From Slackia heliotrinireducens DSM 20476 (GTDB taxonomy: Bacteria; Actinomycetota; Coriobacteriia; Coriobacteriales; Eggerthellaceae), in assembly GCF_000023885.1 (NCBI RefSeq), contig NC_013165.1, forward strand, positions 2,480,001 through 2,544,000: a stretch of 64,000 bases of DNA. Direction: 5' to 3'. The notes under the pieces were generated by a model. That model had not been told where the DNA came from, ran no database searches, and saw nothing but the letters and a program-made list of their open reading frames with translations. Shown in pieces: positions 33,315 through 41,370 of this stretch (position 1 is the first letter of the stretch; every line of letters begins with the position of its first letter). A program made the translations under genes and the position numbers.

Positions 33315-34247
33315 ATGATTTACAAGAACGCACTGGAAGCCATCGGGCACACACCCCTTATCGAGCTCCAACGCATATCCGAACCGAACGCCGCGCGAAT
33401 CCTGGTCAAATACGAAGGTGTCAACATCGGCGGATCGGTCAAGACCCGCACCGCCTACCAGATGATCCTGGAGGCCCAGAAACGCGGCGAAATCACGTCC
33501 GACAGCATCGTCGTCGAACCCACCAGCGGCAATCAGGGCATCGGATTGGCCCTGGTGTGCGCCGTGCTCGGACTTCAGGCCCGCATCATCATGCCGGACT
33601 CAGTGTCCGAAGAGCGCCGCAAGCTGGTGCGCCACTACGGCGCCGAGGTGATTGTCGTGCACGACGAGGGCGACATCGGGAAAGCCATCCAGGAATGCAT
33701 CGACATCGCGCTTCGCATGAAGGCCGAAGATCCTCGGGTCTACGTCCCGCAGCAGTTCGAGAACGAGGACAACCTGCTCACCCACCGCTGCCACACCGCC
33801 CTCGAAATCGCCGAGGACGCCGAAGAGGCCATCGACGGATTCTGCTCGGGCATCGGAACGGGCGGCACCATCTCCGGCATCGGCCAGACCTTGAAGCGCC
33901 TCTACCCCGACATCGAGATCTGGGCCGTCGAACCCGAGAACGCGGCCATCCTTTCCGGAGGCGGCATCGGAACCCACTTGCAGATGGGCATCGGCGACGG
34001 GCTGATTCCCGCCATTCTCGACCAAGAGGTGTACGACGACATCTGCGTCATCACGGACGACGAGGCCATCGAGATGTCCCGCCGACTGGCCCGCGAGGAA
34101 GGCCTGCTGTGCGGCGTGTCTTCGGGCACCAACGTCGCCGCCGCCCTGAAGCTTGCACGCAAGCTCGGACCTGGCAAAACCGTGGTCACCCTGCTGCCCG
34201 ACACGGGTGAGCGTTACTTCTCCACGCCGCTGTTCGACGGCGAATAA
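33315..34247 (+). CDS. cysK: Cysteine synthase (O-acetylserine sulphhydrylase)
   Basis: The PLP enzyme makes cysteine from O-acetylserine and sulphide. The 310-residue protein has the PLP lysine in NIGGSVKTRTAYQ (family NPxxSxKxR; here GGSVKTR), the substrate loop PTSGNQGIGLA, and the phosphate loop GIGTGGTISGIG. The divergence NIGGSVKTR in place of NPGGSVKDR is notable and is shared with some other cysK-like proteins, so a related beta-replacement role is possible. Start ATG 33315 has TTTGGGGT upstream. Together with cysE it gives a complete route from serine. Confidence 0.9.
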   Translation: MIYKNALEAIGHTPLIELQRISEPNAARILVKYEGVNIGGSVKTRTAYQMILEAQKRGEITSDSIVVEPTSGNQGIGLALVCAVLGLQARIIMPDSVSEERRKLVRHYGAEVIVVHDEGDIGKAIQECIDIALRMKAEDPRVYVPQQFENEDNLLTHRCHTALEIAEDAEEAIDGFCSGIGTGGTISGIGQTLKRLYPDIEIWAVEPENAAILSGGGIGTHLQMGIGDGLIPAILDQEVYDDICVITDDEAIEMSRRLAREEGLLCGVSSGTNVAAALKLARKLGPGKTVVTLLPDTGERYFSTPLFDGE

Positions 34248-34274
34248 TCCGCACATATACAGACGAAATAAAAC

Positions 34275-34302
34275 GAGGGGTTCGGTACGGGCCGAACCCC
34301 TC
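34275..34302 (+). terminator. Probable terminator of cysK
   Basis: GAGGGGTTCGG/CCGAACCCCTC is a perfect 11-bp stem with a six-base loop, 28 bases after the stop. The T-run is missing, so termination may be imperfect. Confidence 0.55.
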
Positions 34303-34660
34303 CCGTATGCCGTAGCCGAGTATGGACGGGCAGCTACGGGCATCCGTATTGGGAGCATGCGCGAACGCCTTCGTGAACGGGTACCATGTGTGTTGACAAC
34401 TGCATACCGAAAAGCATGCTCACTACGTACCGCTCTCTTCGACGGGAAAACCCGTTTCCGACCCCCTTTAATCACGGACGTCGACGCAGCAAACGCGGAG
34501 GCGCGTTCCCAAGTGCGTTCAGTTTGATGCATTTTATAGACCAATTCAATAGGCTGGTATATGCGTTAGACTCAGGTAACTTGTTTTATGCGTTCTACCT
34601 GGGCAAACAATGTGTCCACCAAGGCGTGCCGATGAACTTTGTTGCACGTTGCACACAATA

Positions 34661-34674
34661 ATAACACCTGTTAT
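34661..34674. promoter_or_regulatory. 14-bp palindrome ATAACACCTGTTAT
   Basis: A perfect palindrome with no gene start nearby (the closest start is over 1 kb away). Possibly a protein-binding site of unknown use. Confidence 0.3.
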
Positions 34675-34692
34675 CTGGCAGCCGAAATACAG

Positions 34693-34737
34693 AAAAAAGC
34701 CCCGCCGCCGGCTGAAACGCTGCCAAGCGACGGGACC
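34693..34737 (-). terminator. Terminator of the symporter gene
   Basis: On the minus strand CCCGTCGC pairs with GCGGCGGG (one G-T pair) and is followed by GCTTTTTT. It lies 30 bases after the stop at 34767. Confidence 0.72.
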
Positions 34738-34766
34738 TTCTATTCCGAATATGCAAGCAGCACCCG

Positions 34767-36179
34767 TTAGGCTATGCCCATCCAAGCCTGCACGATGGGG
34801 ACGTATTGGATGACGACCACCAGCAGGATGAGGACCGGCAGCACGTAGCGGGCGTATCCAAGCGCCCAGCGCGGGAACTTCGGACCGTCGCCGGAGTCGA
34901 CCTCGGCCAGGAACTTGTCGACGCCCCACCCGTTCTTGCCGACGCAGAACAGCAGGAATACAAGTGAGCCCAGCGGCAGGATGTTGTCGGAGATCAGGAA
35001 GTCCTCCACGGACTGGATGTCGCCGATGCCCGGGATCACCAGATCGGAAAGAACGTTGAAGCCGAACAGGCACGGCAGGGACAGCACCGTGATGAGCAGG
35101 CCGTTCACAAGCACGGCCTTGGTGCGGGTGGTGCCCCATTGGTCCATGGTGAAGCTCATGATGTTCTCGAACACCGCCACGACCGTGGACAGCGCGGCGA
35201 AGCTCATGAACACGAAGAAGAGCGAACCCCACAAGCGCCCGCCCAGCATCTGCTCGAAGACGTTCGGCAGCGTGATGAACACCAGGCCGGGGCCGCTATC
35301 GGGCTGGATGCCGAAGGCGAAGCACGCCGGGAAGATGATGAGGCCGGCCAGCAGAGCGACGATGGTGTCCAAGACGCCGACACGCAGCGCCTCGCCCGTA
35401 AGGCCGTGGCTCTTGTCGATGTAGCTTCCGAACACCGCCATGGCGCCGATGCCCAAAGACAGGGTGAAGAACGCCTGGCCCATAGCCGCCGTGGCCGCTT
35501 CGACGAATCCCATCGGCCCGTTCGCGAACAGTTTCCCGAAGTCGGGCTTCAGGTAGAACGACAGACCGTCGCCTGCGCCCTCGAGGGTGACCGAACGGAC
35601 GCACAGCGCGATGAGCACGACGAACAGCGCGCTCATCATGATTTTCGTCAGACGCTCGACGCCGTTCTGCAATCCCAGGTAGGTGCTGAGCATGCCGATT
35701 ACGACGACGACCAGCATCCAGAACAGCATCTCGCCCGGGTTTGCCAGCATGCCGCCGAAAACGCCGCCCACGGCTTCGGCGTCCAGGTTGGTGAAGGTGC
35801 CCGACGCGAATTTGTACACGTAGTTGAGCATCCAGCCGGCGACCGTGGTGTAGAACATCATAAGCAGGTAGTTGCCTGCCAGGCCGATCCATTTGAACAC
35901 GTGCCATTTCGAACCCTCGGGCTCCAGAACGTCGAAGCTCTTGGCGATGGACTTCTGGCTGCCGCGGCCGACCGCGTACTCCATGATGAGAATCGGAAGC
36001 GCAAACGCGACCAGGAAGAACAGATACATGAGGACAAACGCCGCTCCGCCGTACTTGCCGGTGATGAACGGAAAACGCCAGACGTTACCCAAACCGACGG
36101 CACAGCCTGTGCTGACCAGGATGAAGCCCAATCGAGAACCGAAGGACTCGCGTGAGGAATTGTTGTTGTTGACTGCCAT
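34767..36179 (-). CDS. Sodium:neurotransmitter symporter family transporter (NSS)
   Basis: The 470-residue protein has about 11-12 helices with NSS features: GFILVSTGCAVGLGNVWRFP in helix 1 (the GNxWRFP sodium/substrate site), KYGGAAFVLMYL, and the unwound helix 6 region (GQAFFTLSLGIGAMAVFGSY). Bacterial relatives move amino acids, such as leucine, tryptophan or tyrosine, with sodium. Start ATG 36179 has AAAGGG 6 bases upstream; another ATG lies two codons earlier. In an asaccharolytic anaerobe an amino-acid importer near cysteine and arginine metabolism is sensible; the substrate is not determined. Confidence 0.92.
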   Translation of the reverse strand: MAVNNNNSSRESFGSRLGFILVSTGCAVGLGNVWRFPFITGKYGGAAFVLMYLFFLVAFALPILIMEYAVGRGSQKSIAKSFDVLEPEGSKWHVFKWIGLAGNYLLMMFYTTVAGWMLNYVYKFASGTFTNLDAEAVGGVFGGMLANPGEMLFWMLVVVVIGMLSTYLGLQNGVERLTKIMMSALFVVLIALCVRSVTLEGAGDGLSFYLKPDFGKLFANGPMGFVEAATAAMGQAFFTLSLGIGAMAVFGSYIDKSHGLTGEALRVGVLDTIVALLAGLIIFPACFAFGIQPDSGPGLVFITLPNVFEQMLGGRLWGSLFFVFMSFAALSTVVAVFENIMSFTMDQWGTTRTKAVLVNGLLITVLSLPCLFGFNVLSDLVIPGIGDIQSVEDFLISDNILPLGSLVFLLFCVGKNGWGVDKFLAEVDSGDGPKFPRWALGYARYVLPVLILLVVVIQYVPIVQAWMGIA

Positions 36180-36381
36180 AACCATCCCTTTCAAAACAAT
36201 GCGTTGAACAGTTTACCAGCCATCCAACCTTATGAAAGCATGTACTTAAGGTTTTTTACGCATTGGCCCGACCGCCTGCCACAGCTGCAAGGCATGCATT
36301 GTTGTTTGATTTATCCCCAACCGAGCTCTATACTCTCAACGGGGGCTGGGCCATCGAGCAAATCCGGAAAGAGGAACTGCA

Positions 36382-37569
36382 ATGGCTCGCATACAAGACG
36401 TCTACGGACTCTTCGAAAAAATTCAGAGCGCCGACATCTCGGTGTACCAGCAGCGTTGCGTCGCCGTGCGCAACCGCAATGCCTCGTGCATGCGCTGTGC
36501 CGATGCCTGCACCTCGGGCGCCATATCCATCCAGAACAACGAGCTGGTCATCTCGCCTGAAAGGTGCATCGGATGCGGCACCTGCGCCACCGTCTGTCCG
36601 ACCTGCGCCTTGGAGGCCCACAGGCCTAACGACGCCGAGCTGCAGAAAGCCGCCGTTGCAGCTATGCAGGCAAACGACGGCGTGGCCGTGCTGGCCTGCC
36701 GCAGAATCGTCGACTCCGCCCGTGACCTGGTGGATGCCAAGAAGATAGTCGCGGTTGAGTGCCTCGGCCGCATAGAGGAATCGCTGGTCACATCCCTGGT
36801 CGTTGCCGGAGCACGCAAGATTGTCATGGTCAAGTCCGACTGCGAGGCATGCGAGCACACGAAAGGCCTGTCCACCGCCTGCGCCGTACGCGACACCTCA
36901 AACGAGCTGCTGCGCGTCTGGCAGAACCCGGTCCGCGTGGAGATTTCCGACAAGTTCCCCGGCTCAGTGCGAGCCACAGAGAAGGCCCCCTACGACGAAC
37001 GACGCCGCAACTTCTTCTTCCGCGCGAAGGACGAGGCGACCCGCGTCGCGGGCATCGCCGCAGACGAAGCCGCGAAAAAGACCTTAGGGATCGAAGACGC
37101 CCCTGAACCGCCCCGCTACGTCAAGGTCATGGACGATGGAACGTTGCCCCATTTCATCCCCGACCGCCGTGAACGACTGTTGGATAACCTGGCTGAACTG
37201 GGCGAACCTCTCGACGAGCTCATCGAGACGCGGCTGTGGGGGCATGTGGTCATCGATCCGGACACTTGCATTTCCTGCCGCATGTGCGCGACGTTCTGCC
37301 CCACCGGCGCCATACAGAAATTCGACGACGAAGACGGCACCATCGGCATCGACCACTATCCCGGCGACTGCGTGCGCTGCCGTTGCTGCGAGGACATATG
37401 CCCCAGCAACGCCCTCACCCTGTATGACGAGGTTCTTGCCGAAGACCTGCTTTCGGGCGGGGTGGAACACAACGTCATGCATCCACCGAAATACGATATG
37501 TCCAGCTCGAAGCGAACCCGCACGATGTTCCGCGACATCCTCGGCTGCGAAGACATCTTCGATCGATAG
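36382..37569 (+). CDS. Polyferredoxin with a MvhD/HdrA-like central part
   Basis: The 395-residue protein has two pairs of ferredoxin motifs. The first (residues 36-72) has CMRC-x3-C and CIGC-x2-C-x3-CP. The last (296-340) has CISC-x2-C-x3-CP and CVRC-x2-C-x3-CP. Between them lies an ACRR, ECLGRI, KSDCEACEHTKG pattern at residues 105-162, recalling the delta subunit of methyl-viologen-reducing hydrogenase. It is soluble, with no signal peptide, so it would move electrons in the cytoplasm, perhaps for maturation or for feeding the molybdoenzyme. It is read with the UvrD-like gene 9 bases later; AAAGAGG precedes ATG 36382. Confidence 0.85.
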   Translation: MARIQDVYGLFEKIQSADISVYQQRCVAVRNRNASCMRCADACTSGAISIQNNELVISPERCIGCGTCATVCPTCALEAHRPNDAELQKAAVAAMQANDGVAVLACRRIVDSARDLVDAKKIVAVECLGRIEESLVTSLVVAGARKIVMVKSDCEACEHTKGLSTACAVRDTSNELLRVWQNPVRVEISDKFPGSVRATEKAPYDERRRNFFFRAKDEATRVAGIAADEAAKKTLGIEDAPEPPRYVKVMDDGTLPHFIPDRRERLLDNLAELGEPLDELIETRLWGHVVIDPDTCISCRMCATFCPTGAIQKFDDEDGTIGIDHYPGDCVRCRCCEDICPSNALTLYDEVLAEDLLSGGVEHNVMHPPKYDMSSSKRTRTMFRDILGCEDIFDR

Positions 37570-37578
37570 GAGCCCGCC

Positions 37579-39429
37579 ATGCAACGACTCGACATGGAGC
37601 AGGCCCTTGCAGCCGCGACGGCCACGATGCGCGTGACCGCACCCGTCGGAGCCGGCAAGACGGAGTTTCTGATCCGCCACGCCTGTGCGCTTGTGCAGAA
37701 CGGCCTGCGCCCCAGCAGCATCTGCCTTGTGGTCAACTCCGAAATGGCCAAGCTTGCCGCCAAACGCCGCCTGTCGCAGACCTCGGCGGCAGGCGTGCGC
37801 ATCACCACAGCCCGGGAGCTTGCCCTGCAGGTCCTGTCGCTGCCCGAGGCCCGCACCGTCATCGGCCGCAGCCCTCGCGCGGCTACCAAACAAGAGGTCT
37901 CCTTCATCCTGACCGACCTGCGCCTTACGGGCATCGATTCGAATACGCTCCGGAAAGTCGTGGCCGATCCGACGGCGAAGCCGGACTCCCCCGATGGGCA
38001 ACGCGCCCGCGATGTCCTGTTCGACCTGTTGAAACGCTACGACATCCTACTCGATTGCGAAGTTGCGCCCTCAGCCGTTCAGGCGCTCGGGTCTTTGGCC
38101 GAGGTGCCGGAGCGCCTGCGGTTCCAGGCGGTACTCGTCGACGATTATCAGAATCTGTCTGCCGCATCGCAGGCCCTGTGCGAAATGATGGCCCGCGAAC
38201 GTTTCGTCGTCGCTGGCAACGCGGACCAGTTCATCGATGGGTTCGACACGAACCCCAACCCCCGCGGTCTCACGGATTTCGAAACGGGCAGGCCCGATGC
38301 CGCAAGCATAGAGCTTGAAGCGCCAGACACCGCCTATCCGCGCATTCGGGCCTTTGCGCAGGCCGCCCTCACTCAGGACTCGTCCGCGTTCGACAGGCTT
38401 GTCGAATCGGGGGCGGTCGAGCCCGACGACGACCATGCGGTCCTGGTCAAATGGCGGACGCCCGCAGATGAGATGGCGAACCTGCCCGATGTGGTGCGCC
38501 GCCTGCTGGCCGCCGAGGAGGGCCTTGTGCCTCGCGACCTATGCATCGTCACGCCGAACCACACCTGGACGCGAAGCGCCCTCAAAATGTTCAAGCGCGC
38601 GAAAATCGCCGCCACCGCCGCCCAAGGCAACGACCCTTTGCGCGGCGACCCCCGCAGGCAGGACGCAAGCGGCATGCTGGAGGCGTTCGTGCGCGCCCAT
38701 CTGCTGGCAGACAGAAACGACCTGATGGCATGGCGGATGTGGTTGGGCCTTGGCAGGCGCGACCTGGCCAGCAAGGACTTCGCCGCCCTGGCGGATGCCG
38801 CGCAAGACCACGCCGCCGAACTTGCGGCCATGCTGAACGGGAATGCCGAGCTGTCCGCCGACACGCCGCCTGAACTGCGCGCACGCATTGCCGAAGGACG
38901 CGCTCTTATTGCGCGATCCGCCGAAAAGCAGGGCTACTCGCTCATCATGGCCTGCATGCCCGAACTGGACGAGGACTTCGAAAGCCTGGTGGGTGAGCTG
39001 AAGGGTTCCGAAACCGCCGCCGAGCTGGCGGCGACGCTGCGAAAGCACGTCTTCTCCCCGGTCGTGTCCGCCGACCCGGCTTGCGTCGTCATCACTCCCT
39101 ACCGGCAGCTGCAAGGCCTGAGCCCCAAGGCGATCGTGGTCCTGGGGGCGGTCGAAGGCCTCATGCCCGCCGCCGCGCAGCTCGACGGCGAGCGCCAGGC
39201 GCAAGCCGCACGCCGCCTGTTCTGCAACGCTGTCGGCAAGGCGCAAAACCGCCTGGTCGTATCCACTTTCCAGAAGGCACCGGCCGCATTCGCCGAACAG
39301 TTCCGCCTGGTGGAGAAACGCCGCAAGGCAGAACGCGGCCAGACCATGGCCATGCTCGCCCGCACCCGGTTCGTCGACGACGCGGGAAACGCGGCCCCGC
39401 CCAGCCAAAGCGGCGAGCAGTTCGTCTAA
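37579..39429 (+). CDS. Diverged UvrD/AddB-like SF1 helicase-fold protein 1
   Basis: The 616-residue protein has a Walker A loop APVGAGKT (residues 21-28) and a Walker B VLVDDYQNLS (about 185-194, Asp-Asp in place of Asp-Glu). It has a motif V-like region (VITPYRQLQGLSPKAIVVLG) and, where UvrD proteins have a conserved RRLFYVAxTRA, the form RRLFCNAVGKAQ, with Lys instead of the motif VI Arg. ATP binding is likely but unwinding is doubtful. AGGAGC precedes ATG 37579, 9 bases after the polyferredoxin. A paralogue at 46254-48209 shares TARELA, DDYQxLSxASQ and the same motif VI change. Its position suggests a role in the respiratory island, not general repair. Confidence 0.8.
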   Translation: MQRLDMEQALAAATATMRVTAPVGAGKTEFLIRHACALVQNGLRPSSICLVVNSEMAKLAAKRRLSQTSAAGVRITTARELALQVLSLPEARTVIGRSPRAATKQEVSFILTDLRLTGIDSNTLRKVVADPTAKPDSPDGQRARDVLFDLLKRYDILLDCEVAPSAVQALGSLAEVPERLRFQAVLVDDYQNLSAASQALCEMMARERFVVAGNADQFIDGFDTNPNPRGLTDFETGRPDAASIELEAPDTAYPRIRAFAQAALTQDSSAFDRLVESGAVEPDDDHAVLVKWRTPADEMANLPDVVRRLLAAEEGLVPRDLCIVTPNHTWTRSALKMFKRAKIAATAAQGNDPLRGDPRRQDASGMLEAFVRAHLLADRNDLMAWRMWLGLGRRDLASKDFAALADAAQDHAAELAAMLNGNAELSADTPPELRARIAEGRALIARSAEKQGYSLIMACMPELDEDFESLVGELKGSETAAELAATLRKHVFSPVVSADPACVVITPYRQLQGLSPKAIVVLGAVEGLMPAAAQLDGERQAQAARRLFCNAVGKAQNRLVVSTFQKAPAAFAEQFRLVEKRRKAERGQTMAMLARTRFVDDAGNAAPPSQSGEQFV

Positions 39430-39433
39430 CCGA

Positions 39434-39461
39434 AAAAGCCCGGCTGTGCGCCGGGCTTTCC
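39434..39461. terminator. Bidirectional terminator between convergent genes
   Basis: AAAAAGCCCGG and CCGGGCTTTC flank a seven-base loop. A-run and T-run on either side fit termination of both the UvrD-like gene and the LuxR gene. Confidence 0.85.
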
Positions 39462-39482
39462 CATACTTGTATGCATGCGGGG

Positions 39483-40991
39483 TTACTTTCGCTCGATCTT
39501 GTCGAGAAACTCCTGCTTGGTGTGGACGTCCATCTTCTGGTAGATATGCTGCAGATGCGTGGTCACGGTTCCGCGGGACAGCACCAGCTCCTCCTGGATG
39601 CGGGCGCTCGTGCGACCCTTCGCGAACAACATCATGACCTCGGTTTCGCGGGGCGTCAGGCCGTACTCTTCCGCAACCTCCTTGCAGCGGTCCTTGAACG
39701 GCGTCGGATGGTTCGCCTGCGGTCCTTCGCCCGAGGATGGGCTTTCCGGCCCGTCTTCTTCGTCGGCCCCGTCCTCCTCATCCATCTTCGTGATGTCGAT
39801 CATGTCGTCCTCGCGCAGGATAAACAGGTACGACCACAGCACCATAAGAGTGCAGACCAGGGCGGCAAGGCTCACCGCCTGCGGCGTGAACTCGATGGCA
39901 CCCACGACCCAGGTGGAGACGATCTGACCGCATGCCACACCCAGCGTGACCATGCCCCAGCCCACGCCGAACACCACCATAGACGACAAGCGGTACGTGT
40001 AGGAAGTCTCGGCCAGCACCATCCAGATGATGACGTTGAAGCAGTTGTAGCTGATCAGAGCGAAGGTTCCGTCCTTGACGGACGTGCCTGCCAGAACCGG
40101 CAGCAGCAGGATGAAGAACGCCATGATGAACATGACGAACTTGTACATGGCACGGGTGGTGCCGTCTTTCGCCAGAAGGTGGTACCCCACCAGAAGCGTC
40201 ATCATAACCAGGCAGCTCAGAATCATGCCGGGCTGGTAGAAGTCCATAGGCGCGATATGGTTGATGTGCATGTAAATCTGCCTGATGAGGCTGTCGGCGG
40301 TTCCCACCAGAAATGCGCAGGCACCGATGCGCCACGTGAACTCCGACACTTGCATGGGCACGGCCTTGACGGAGGGCTCGCGGCCAGGCTCCCAGACATG
40401 GTTCACGGTCAGGTACACATAAGCCGACGCCAGCGGCAGAACCATCGCCACCATAAACGTCGCTGCCGGCGGCATCAGCATCATCGTGGCGTAGATGCAT
40501 GCCGCGTAAAACGTCGCCACGGGAATCTCGATGTGGGTGTCATCTGGCGGCACGTTGCGGTAGATTTCGCCGTAGCCAAGATCGATGATGCCCGACCCAA
40601 GGCCCGTCAGAATGCCGCACAAAAGACCCGTAAGCTCCATGGGTATGTGGGTGGTGAACATGAGGAACGCGCACAGCGTGCCCAGAACGGTGAGGACCGG
40701 GCCCATCCAACGGCGGATCGGATGCGTGTTGAACCTCAGAAACCATTCCTCACGCATGGCGGCGGCGAACAGCACGCAGCACAACGTGATGGACGAAATC
40801 ATGTACACCTGCGGCGGAATGGCCTCGCCTGTAAGCGTGAACGTGCTTGACGCGGCACCTAGGAACAGCAGGAACACCCACGCGCGTTGGAATGCGAAAC
40901 CGAGGATGCGGGCGTTGAGAAACGAGCTGACCGACAATTCGGCGATGCGTTTGTCCAGTGTCTCCTTGTCGACAATACGACGGAATGCCAT
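39483..40991 (-). CDS. Membrane-embedded LuxR-family transcriptional regulator
   Basis: The 502-residue protein has 11-12 helices over the first 410 residues, an acidic linker (MDEEDGADEEDGPESP) and a LuxR helix-turn-helix at the C-terminus (EYGLTPRETEVMMLFAKG, then RIQEELVLSRGTVTTHLQHI). Such one-component membrane regulators are abundant in Eggerthellaceae and often lie beside the enzyme they control. It is divergent from the molybdoenzyme gene with 379 bases between them, including a perfect TGCAT palindrome. The likely signal is the enzyme's substrate at or in the membrane. Start ATG 40991 has AAGGGGGG, rather far (11 bases) upstream. Confidence 0.92.
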   Translation of the reverse strand: MAFRRIVDKETLDKRIAELSVSSFLNARILGFAFQRAWVFLLFLGAASSTFTLTGEAIPPQVYMISSITLCCVLFAAAMREEWFLRFNTHPIRRWMGPVLTVLGTLCAFLMFTTHIPMELTGLLCGILTGLGSGIIDLGYGEIYRNVPPDDTHIEIPVATFYAACIYATMMLMPPAATFMVAMVLPLASAYVYLTVNHVWEPGREPSVKAVPMQVSEFTWRIGACAFLVGTADSLIRQIYMHINHIAPMDFYQPGMILSCLVMMTLLVGYHLLAKDGTTRAMYKFVMFIMAFFILLLPVLAGTSVKDGTFALISYNCFNVIIWMVLAETSYTYRLSSMVVFGVGWGMVTLGVACGQIVSTWVVGAIEFTPQAVSLAALVCTLMVLWSYLFILREDDMIDITKMDEEDGADEEDGPESPSSGEGPQANHPTPFKDRCKEVAEEYGLTPRETEVMMLFAKGRTSARIQEELVLSRGTVTTHLQHIYQKMDVHTKQEFLDKIERK

Positions 40992-41130
40992 GCCCGTTTG
41001 ACCCCCCTTCCCCCTCTGAATGCAGTGCTAAGCGCGGTAAGTGTATTCTACCATCCGAATAGAATGCCTTCAGCGGTCCGAGATGAGTCGCCTTTTCCCT
41101 ACTATGCGGTTCATCTGGGATGATTCAAAA

Positions 41131-41149
41131 ATCATGCATAATGCATGAT
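41131..41149. promoter_or_regulatory. Perfect 19-bp palindrome, probable operator
   Basis: ATCATGCAT-A-ATGCATGAT has 9-base arms around one central base, 55-75 bases upstream of a TACAAT. Placement and symmetry suit binding of a dimeric LuxR-type regulator; related TGCATAAT words occur before arcA. Confidence 0.62.
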
Positions 41150-41168
41150 GCCTCATGCAGCCTCTAAG

Positions 41169-41186
41169 AAGCATTGCATGATGCTT
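41169..41186. promoter_or_regulatory. Second TGCAT-containing inverted repeat
   Basis: AAGCAT-TGCATG-ATGCTT has six-base arms and lies 20 bases after the first palindrome, closer to the presumed promoter. Spacing of about two helical turns fits cooperative sites. Confidence 0.45.
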
Positions 41187-41370
41187 TTACAACCCACAAA
41201 TCGTACAATACGGGGGATGTTGGGCGAAGTCTGCCTTCAGCCCGCAATCAAGAGGGGGACAGTTCGAAACACGCCGACCCATGACATGCCGAGGGGGCTA
41301 ACGGCTGGCATGCTCACGCGTATCCTCGTTCTTTCCCAGGGGATTTCAGTAAGAGAAGGAGGAGGAATCA

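Larger units (their letters stand above)
34248..34766. other. Intergenic region between cysK and the symporter
   Basis: 519 bases. It holds a stem-loop after cysK (34275-34302), a perfect palindrome ATAACACCTGTTAT (34661-34674) and the symporter terminator (34693-34737). The middle is AT-rich with no supported gene; short frames lack ribosome sites. Confidence 0.55.
40992..41370. other. Divergent control region of the LuxR and molybdoenzyme genes
   Basis: 379 bases. It contains the palindromes at 41131-41149 and 41169-41186, a possible -10 TACAAT (41204-41209) and a long leader (about 150 bases) with GAGGAGGAGG-like purines before ATG 41371. No gene is present. Confidence 0.6.

Noticed and set aside
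34661-34674. Operator for the symporter gene
   Set aside because: It lies beyond the 3' end of that gene, over 1.4 kb from its start; kept only as an unexplained palindrome.
37579-39429. Standard AddB or UvrD repair helicase
   Set aside because: No AddA/RecB partner, altered Walker B and lost motif VI arginine; operon partners are iron-sulphur proteins.
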